From NCBI RefSeq assembly GCF_049060325.1, contig NZ_JBMGPW010000003.1, positions 155,423 through 219,422 of the forward strand: a stretch of DNA of 64,000 bases. Direction: 5' to 3'. The notes under the pieces were generated by a model. The model searched no databases and was not told where the DNA came from. It was given only the letters and a program-made list of their open reading frames with translations. Shown here one piece after another: positions 59,289 through 64,000 of the stretch. Origin of the DNA: Vescimonas sanitatis (GTDB taxonomy: Bacteria > Bacillota > Clostridia > Oscillospirales > Oscillospiraceae). The first letter of the stretch is position 1. Every line of letters begins with the position of its first letter. The position numbers were made by a program, and so were the translations under genes.

Positions 59289-59888
59289 ATGGAGTATTTT
59301 CCCGCTCCGCTGGAAAAATTAGTGGAGCAGTTCGCCCGCTTGCCGGGCGTGGGCTATAAATCCGCCCAGCGGCTGGCCTTCTATGTGCTGTCCCTGCCGG
59401 AGCAGGAGGCCCGAGCCTTTGCCGACGCCATCATGGACGCCAAGCGCAACGTGACCCTCTGCCCCGTGTGTCAGAACCTGACCGCCGGCGGCCTGTGTCC
59501 CATCTGTGCCGACCAGAAGCGCGACGACGCCACCATCTGCGTGGTGGCTGACCCCCGGGACGTGATCGCCATCGAGCGCAGCCGGGAGTACCGCGGCCGT
59601 TACCACGTGCTCCACGGTGTGCTGTCCCCCATGAACCACGTAGGCCCTGACGATCTGCACATCAGATCCCTGCTGGACCGCGTGGCCCAGGGCGGCATCA
59701 CTGAGGTCATCATGGCCACCAACCCGGACACCGAGGGCGAGGCTACGGCGCTGTACATCGCCCGGCTGCTCAAGCCCTTCGGCGTCAAGGTCACCCGCCT
59801 GGCCTATGGTATTCCCGTGGGCGGTCACCTGGAATTCGCCGACGACGCCACGCTCATGCGTGCGCTGGAAGGGCGGCGGGAACTGTGA
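59289..59888 (+). CDS. recR: Recombination protein RecR
   Basis: A 199-residue RecR: N-terminal helix-hairpin-helix (FARLPGVGYKSAQRLAFY), four-cysteine zinc finger (CPVCQNL...CPIC) near residues 57-72, Toprim domain (ICVVADPRDVIAIE, ATNPDTEGEATALYI) and the C-terminal Walker-like stretch. Acts with RecF/RecO in gap repair. Overlaps the next gene by four bases (GTGA). Confidence 0.96.
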   Translation: MEYFPAPLEKLVEQFARLPGVGYKSAQRLAFYVLSLPEQEARAFADAIMDAKRNVTLCPVCQNLTAGGLCPICADQKRDDATICVVADPRDVIAIERSREYRGRYHVLHGVLSPMNHVGPDDLHIRSLLDRVAQGGITEVIMATNPDTEGEATALYIARLLKPFGVKVTRLAYGIPVGGHLEFADDATLMRALEGRREL

Positions 59889-60919
59889 AACGATTTGCTT
59901 GCCTTATCTTGGCCGCGCTGACAGCGCTGTCTCTGACCGGCTGCGGCGCCGCCCGGCCCACCGAGCTGTCCCTGTTCGCCATGGACACCTACATGACCTT
60001 CGTGGCCATCGGCGACGGCGCTGATGACGTGCTGACTGACCTGAGCCGCACCGTCAACACGCTGGAATCCTCCCTCTCCCGCACGGTGGACACCAGCGAG
60101 GTCTCCCGTCTGAACCGTGACGGCTCCGCCGTCTGGGACGAGGACGGTGCGCAGCTGCTGTCGTGGGCGCTGCAGCACAGCCAGGAAACGGACGGTGCCT
60201 TCGATATCACCATCGCCCCGCTGGTGGAGCTGTGGGGCATCACCTCCGACAGCCCCCGCGTCCCCTCTCAGGCGGAGATCGACGCGCTGCTGCCTCTGGT
60301 GGGCTATGAGCACGTCCACCAGTCCGAATTTTGCAGCATCTCTCTGGATGAGGGCTGCTCCGTCGATCTGGGCGGCATCGCCAAGGGCTACGCCTCCGAC
60401 TGCGCCGCCGTCCTGTTCCACCGCAGCGCCCTCACCGGCGGCTGCGCCAATCTGGGCGGTAACGTGTACGTCTACGGCACCAACGCCCAGAACAAGCCCT
60501 GGTCGGTGGCCATTCAGGATCCCGCCGACAGCGAGGGCTATGTCTGCACCCTGAGCCTGTCGGATGCCTTTGTGGTCACCTCCGGCGGCTACCAGCGCTA
60601 TTTCACCGCGCCGGACGGCACGGTGTACCAGCATATTCTCGATCCTAAGACCGGCTATCCCGTCCAAAGTGACCTGACCAGCGTCTCCGTCGTCACACGG
60701 GGTGGCTTCGGCGGGCAAGGCACCCGTGCCGACGCCTACTCCACCGCCCTGTACGTTATGGGTGAGCAGGCCGCCGTGGACTTCTGGCGCTCCCAGAGCA
60801 TGTCCTTCGACATGGTGCTCATCACCCGGGACGGCCGCGTGGTCTACACCCCCGGTCTGGCCGACTGTTTCAACGAAAAGGACGGAACCGCCTATGTCTA
60901 CCAGCTCCTCGCCTCCTGA
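59885..60919 (+). CDS. apbE: FAD:protein FMN transferase (ApbE), lipoprotein
   Basis: A 344-residue secreted flavin transferase with lipobox LTGC at residue 20. Family motifs: MDTYMTF, VDLGGIAKGYASD (FAD site), GGNVYVYG, and HILDPKTGYPV with the later TRADAYSTALYVMG. It attaches FMN to Ser/Thr of extracytoplasmic redox proteins using Mg2+. Start GTG overlaps recR. It is followed by NusG2 and Gx genes, the set typical of flavin-based electron-transfer loci. Confidence 0.93.
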   Translation: MKRFACLILAALTALSLTGCGAARPTELSLFAMDTYMTFVAIGDGADDVLTDLSRTVNTLESSLSRTVDTSEVSRLNRDGSAVWDEDGAQLLSWALQHSQETDGAFDITIAPLVELWGITSDSPRVPSQAEIDALLPLVGYEHVHQSEFCSISLDEGCSVDLGGIAKGYASDCAAVLFHRSALTGGCANLGGNVYVYGTNAQNKPWSVAIQDPADSEGYVCTLSLSDAFVVTSGGYQRYFTAPDGTVYQHILDPKTGYPVQSDLTSVSVVTRGGFGGQGTRADAYSTALYVMGEQAAVDFWRSQSMSFDMVLITRDGRVVYTPGLADCFNEKDGTAYVYQLLAS

Positions 60920-61298
60920 ACTGAAATGGAACCGCTTTGACGCGCTGGTGGCGCTGGCGGTCGTGCTGCTGGCCGTCGTCTCCGCGCTGTGCTTCTATCT
61001 GCCCAAAAACCAAAGCGGCGCCCTCACCGTGGTCATCGACATCTCCGGTCAGGAGGTCCGCCGTGTCCCCCTGTCCGACTTCACCGAGGCCACCGTCACC
61101 AGCCGCGGCTATACGCTGCACATTGCCGCCGAGGGCGGCGCCGTCTCCGTGACCGACAGCGACTGTCCCACCCAGGACTGCGTCCACACCGGGGCTATCT
61201 CCCGTGCCGGGCAGTCCATCGTGTGCCTGCCTGCCCAGGTGGTCGTCCACCTGGAGGGCGCGTCCACGCCGGACGCGCCTGACGCGATCGTGGGGTGA
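60894..61298 (+). CDS. NusG domain II-type secreted protein
   Basis: A 134-residue protein with an N-terminal membrane segment (ALVALAVVLLAVVSALCFYL) and a NusG-domain-II-like beta domain carrying SDCPTQDCVHTGAISRAGQS and CLPAQVVVHLEG. Such proteins accompany ApbE and Gx-type transporters. The reading overlaps apbE by 26 bases, so it is coupled to it. Precise role unknown. Confidence 0.85.
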   Translation: MSTSSSPPELKWNRFDALVALAVVLLAVVSALCFYLPKNQSGALTVVIDISGQEVRRVPLSDFTEATVTSRGYTLHIAAEGGAVSVTDSDCPTQDCVHTGAISRAGQSIVCLPAQVVVHLEGASTPDAPDAIVG

Positions 61299-61302
61299 GC
61301 AC

Positions 61303-61812
61303 ATGAAGTGGACAGCAAAAAACATCGCCCTCTGCGCCGTGCTGGCAGCGCTGGCGCTGGGGCTCAGTACCCTGGAGGGGCTGTTCCCCATCTCCCTGCT
61401 GGTGCCCCTGCCCGGCGTGAAGCTGGGCCTTGCCAACATCGTGACGGTGTTCGCCCTGTATCAGTTGGGTGCCGGCGCGGCGCTGGCCATTCTGCTGACC
61501 CGCTGTCTGCTGGGCGGACTGTTTGCCGGAAACCTGTCGGCCATGCTGTTCTCCGTGCTGGGCGGACTGACCGCCATGCTGGTGATGATATTCCTGCGGC
61601 GCCTGCCGAAGCTCAGCGTCTACGGCGTATCCATCGGCGGCGCGGCAGCGCACAACATCGGCCAGATGGCCGCGGCGGTCATCACCCTTGGCAGCACCAT
61701 GGTCTTGGGCTATCTCCCCTTTCTGCTGGCCGTGTCCCTTTTCACCGGTGCGCTGACCGGCTTCATCACTGCGCTTCTGCTGCGTGCCACGCGGCATATC
61801 CGATTTCACTGA
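61303..61812 (+). CDS. Gx transporter family membrane protein
   Basis: A 169-residue protein with about five membrane helices, of the family often called heptaprenyl diphosphate synthase component I / Gx transporter. The N-terminal ALAALALGLSTLEGLFP and GVKLGLANIVTVFALY are characteristic. It forms an operon with apbE and the NusG2 gene and probably transports a flavin- or lipid-like substrate; the substrate is not known. Confidence 0.85.
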   Translation: MKWTAKNIALCAVLAALALGLSTLEGLFPISLLVPLPGVKLGLANIVTVFALYQLGAGAALAILLTRCLLGGLFAGNLSAMLFSVLGGLTAMLVMIFLRRLPKLSVYGVSIGGAAAHNIGQMAAAVITLGSTMVLGYLPFLLAVSLFTGALTGFITALLLRATRHIRFH

Positions 61813-61823
61813 GAGGTGCCACT

Positions 61824-62873
61824 ATGGATAAGAAAGATCAGATCATTTTGCAGCAGCTGGACGTGATACGCTCCATGACGGAGAACAACGTCCGCCGCAT
61901 GGGCAGCGACTTCTGGGGCACGCCCTTCCAGGACGTTGGCAAGGCCCCCGCCGCCCCCGGAAAGCCTGCCGCGCCCGAAAAGCCCGTCCCCCCCACCGCC
62001 GACGCCAAGCCCGGCGATGCCGCGCCCGAAAAAGCCGAGGAGCTTCCGCCTCCGGAAAAAATCGAGGACCTACTCGCCGAGCTGGACACCTACATCGGCC
62101 TGAACGTGGTCAAGGACGAGGTCCACGACCTCATCAACATGGTCCAGGTCTACAAGCTCCGCGAGCAGCACGACCTCCCCACCACCGATATGTCGCTCCA
62201 CATGGTCTTCACCGGCAACCCCGGCACCGGCAAAACCATGATGGCCCGCATGATGGCCCGCATCTACCGCAGTCTGGGCATTCTCAGCAAGGGCCAACTG
62301 GTGGAGGTGGACCGCAGTGGTCTGGTGGCCGGCTACGTAGGCCAGACCGCCCTCAAGACCCAGAAGGTCATTGAAAAGGCCATGGGCGGCGTGCTGTTCA
62401 TCGACGAGGCTTACGCCCTCAACGGCAAGTCCGAAAACGACTTTGGTCAGGAGGCCATCGACACCATCCTCAAAGCCATGGAGGACCACCGCGACGACCT
62501 GGTGGTCATCGTAGCGGGCTACACGGAACTGATGGACAGGTTTATCCACTCCAACCCCGGTCTGGAGAGCCGCTTCAACCGTTTCCTGCTGTTCGAGGAC
62601 TACACCCCGGAGGAGATGTTCGAGATCTTCAAAATGCGCTGCGGCAAGGGCTACGTCCTCGCGCCGGAGGCCGAGCCCCTGGTCCGCGACTACATCGCCG
62701 AGGAGAGCGCCGACCCCAGCTTCGGCAATGCCCGCGGCGTCCGCAACCTGTTCGAGCACATTCTGGTGGCCCAGAACAACCGTCTGGCCAAGCTGGAAAC
62801 CGTCACCCGCGAGGACCTGATGACCATCACCCCCGACGATGTGCTCCATGCCCGCGGCAAGCTGGACGACTGA
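61824..62873 (+). CDS. CbbX/SpoVK-like AAA ATPase
   Basis: A 349-residue AAA+ ATPase of the CbxX/CfqX/SpoVK family. Residues 1-75 are a Pro/Ala-rich spacer; then LDTYIGLNVVKDEVHDL, Walker A FTGNPGTGKTMMARMM (near 127-142), the pore loop region GYVGQTA, Walker B GGVLFIDEAYAL and sensor IVAGYTELMDRF. The family remodels protein complexes; its target here is unknown. ATG 61824 begins after GAGAGGTG. Confidence 0.88.
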   Translation: MDKKDQIILQQLDVIRSMTENNVRRMGSDFWGTPFQDVGKAPAAPGKPAAPEKPVPPTADAKPGDAAPEKAEELPPPEKIEDLLAELDTYIGLNVVKDEVHDLINMVQVYKLREQHDLPTTDMSLHMVFTGNPGTGKTMMARMMARIYRSLGILSKGQLVEVDRSGLVAGYVGQTALKTQKVIEKAMGGVLFIDEAYALNGKSENDFGQEAIDTILKAMEDHRDDLVVIVAGYTELMDRFIHSNPGLESRFNRFLLFEDYTPEEMFEIFKMRCGKGYVLAPEAEPLVRDYIAEESADPSFGNARGVRNLFEHILVAQNNRLAKLETVTREDLMTITPDDVLHARGKLDD

Positions 62874-62878
62874 CACGC

Positions 62879-62913
62879 AAAAAAAGAAAGCCCGTATGGG
62901 CTTTCTTTTTTTG
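62879..62913. terminator. Rho-independent terminator
   Basis: Stem AAAGAAAGCCC / GGGCTTTCTTT with flanking A and T runs, between convergent genes. Confidence 0.93.
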
Positions 62914-62918
62914 TTCGC

Positions 62919-63776
62919 TCAGTGCCGCTTTTTGCCGACCCACGCCATGCCGGTGACGGACAGGACAGCCGTCACGGCGTAGATACCCACGCCCGCGTCA
63001 AAGGTCTTGGGAGAACCCTTGGTCTCGTCCGCCTTGGTGTCGGTGGTGGGGTGGTAGTAGTAGCCGCCGGTGGAGATCACTTTACTGCTATTGACTTTCT
63101 CCGCATAGAGCTCGGCAATCTCATTAACTCTATCGGTCTCTCCACTGGCAACAGCGAATTTAACAACGTCTTTCAAATTGTTATTTGAAAACTTTGCAAT
63201 GTACTTTACACTATCACTCGTATTTCCACTCATACTGCTGTGAATTCGCACCACCGCATACGCTGTAACAGTATTATCGGAAAAGGTGATCATCTCCTGG
63301 CCCGCATCAGAAAGGTTCGCGCCATCCCAATTACCGGCGATCTGAAGCGCCATATTGTCAGAGTTCTCCGTAGGTAAATTAAAAGTACTGCCAGAGATCA
63401 CCACCGTAGGTTTGGCATTACCTAAGGTTGCGGTGTCACTTCCCACCGGTACACCAGGAATAACATTAATGCCGCGGCCCTTGGAGTTAGTGGAGTTAAT
63501 AGTGCACCCGGTCAGCGTGTAGGAAATGGCTCTATTGTCAAAAGCAGGCTCCACCACATTCAGCGTAATGGCATATCCCGTAGTGCTGTTGTTGAACTCA
63601 CACTGATCAAATGTGTATTTTGCCACATTGCAAGGCATGATTTTGTACATCTGCCAAGCATCTTCAAATGTGCAATTAACGAAGTCGACTTGAATAGAAT
63701 CCTTAAACTGCTTAGATGTATCTACTCTGCGGTCATTCAAAATCACCTTTTGCAGCTTATCCAATTCCTGCTCCAT
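62919..63776 (-). pseudogene. Surface protein lacking its signal peptide
   Basis: A 285-residue frame rich in Asn/Thr/Ser and beta-strand repeats (parallel beta-helix-like TLTGCTINSTNSKGRGINV). The C-terminus is GGYYYHPTTD...SPKTFDAGVGIYAV...AWVGKKRH, the same anchor as in the protein at 46054-47028. The N-terminus has no signal peptide, and a strong GGAAGGAGG site sits some 27 bases too far upstream of the first ATG, suggesting that the original 5' part was deleted. Whether it is expressed is doubtful. Confidence 0.6.
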
Positions 63777-63901
63777 TATGAGTTGTAAGCAATTATGAAA
63801 AGACCTCCTTCCAAAATATTGAAATTTCTTTGAGAATTAAAAAGATGCTGTGCATAATTTCCCTTTATACTGTGAGCATCACAATATAAAGGAGGCAAAC
63901 T

Positions 63902-64000
63902 ATGCACAGCAGAAAGACAGTTCCAATCCCTGACTTGATGAGCGCAGCAAATATGGAGTTGATCCGTCTGGACTTCAAATCGTCAACCCTCAGTCGGCAT
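63902..64000 (+). CDS. Start of an unidentified gene (3' cut by window edge)
   Basis: Reads MHSRKTVPIPDLMSAANMEL and on to the window end. AAAGGAGG lies eight bases before the ATG. Too little is visible to assign a family; a recombinase or transposase is possible given the disrupted neighbour. The 63777-63895 gap before it contains the displaced ribosome site of the surface gene. Confidence 0.55.
   Translation, partial: MHSRKTVPIPDLMSAANMELIRLDFKSSTLSRH

Overview
The window looks like a piece of the chromosome of a high-GC anaerobic gut Firmicute, most likely Oscillospiraceae/Ruminococcaceae (inferred from gene content and codon style: a Hsp33/RecR/ApbE/Gx-transporter complement, signal-peptide-bearing surface proteins, and typical clostridial mobile elements). 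Roughly the first half is two mobile elements, one inserted in the other; the second half is ordinary chromosome with several unusual genes.

1 to about 19.6 kb: the right part of an integrative conjugative element (ICE) of the clostridial Tn1549-like kind. In order it carries a VirB4-type ATPase (cut by the window edge), an orphan DNA methyltransferase, a membrane-anchored NlpC/P60 hydrolase, DUF4315 and DUF4366 proteins, topoisomerase III, a Cys-rich protein, an 1116-residue antirestriction fusion (ArdA + ArdC-like + metallopeptidase motif + YodL), a transfer-assisting protein, a MobA/MobC relaxosome on the other strand with a candidate oriT, an XRE repressor, an AT-rich cargo module (leader peptide, attenuator, KTR-type zinc ribbon, RlmN/Cfr-like 23S rRNA methylase), a sigma factor, a helix-turn-helix protein, TnpW, and a large serine recombinase whose 3' end marks the ICE end. 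The ICE sits inside the recombinase gene of a second element.

About 19.6 to 31.1 kb: that second, mobilizable element (IME). It has the 5' stub of its own serine recombinase, a relaxase with an out-of-frame gene nested in its 3' part, MobC, a RecA-like RepA ATPase, small unknown genes, a sigma-like protein, and a complete VanG-type D-Ala-D-Ser glycopeptide-resistance cluster (vanR-vanS-ligase-vanXY-vanT). It abuts the 3' end of the chromosomal ATP synthase operon.

31.2 to 64 kb: chromosome. The atp operon (minus strand, B-E-F-A-G-D-C) has no separate delta gene; the C-terminal domain of delta is fused to the N-terminus of alpha. Then come a YgiQ radical SAM protein, a 1.8-kb gene-free block of nested repeats, a phosphatase-acetyltransferase fusion coupled to a PyrF-like protein lacking the catalytic DxKxxD motif, tRNA-Ser, a large two-HTH regulator, a surface protein, an isolated pilin-like gene, a four-tRNA operon (Val-Asp-Phe-Gly), hslO, a methyltransferase with a TrpR-like regulator, a decayed LysR gene, a dicarboxylate symporter, an AraC regulator, an SH3/NlpC hydrolase, and a polar amino-acid ABC transporter whose binding protein appears circularly permuted. 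The last part holds rpe (with a three-hairpin leader), recR, an apbE-NusG2-Gx set, a CbbX/SpoVK-like AAA ATPase, an apparently truncated surface protein and the start of an unidentified gene at the edge.

The strongest candidates for something undescribed are the delta-alpha ATP synthase fusion, the circularly permuted binding protein, the ICE-borne attenuator-controlled RlmN/Cfr-like methylase, and the IME relaxase locus with out-of-frame nested coding.
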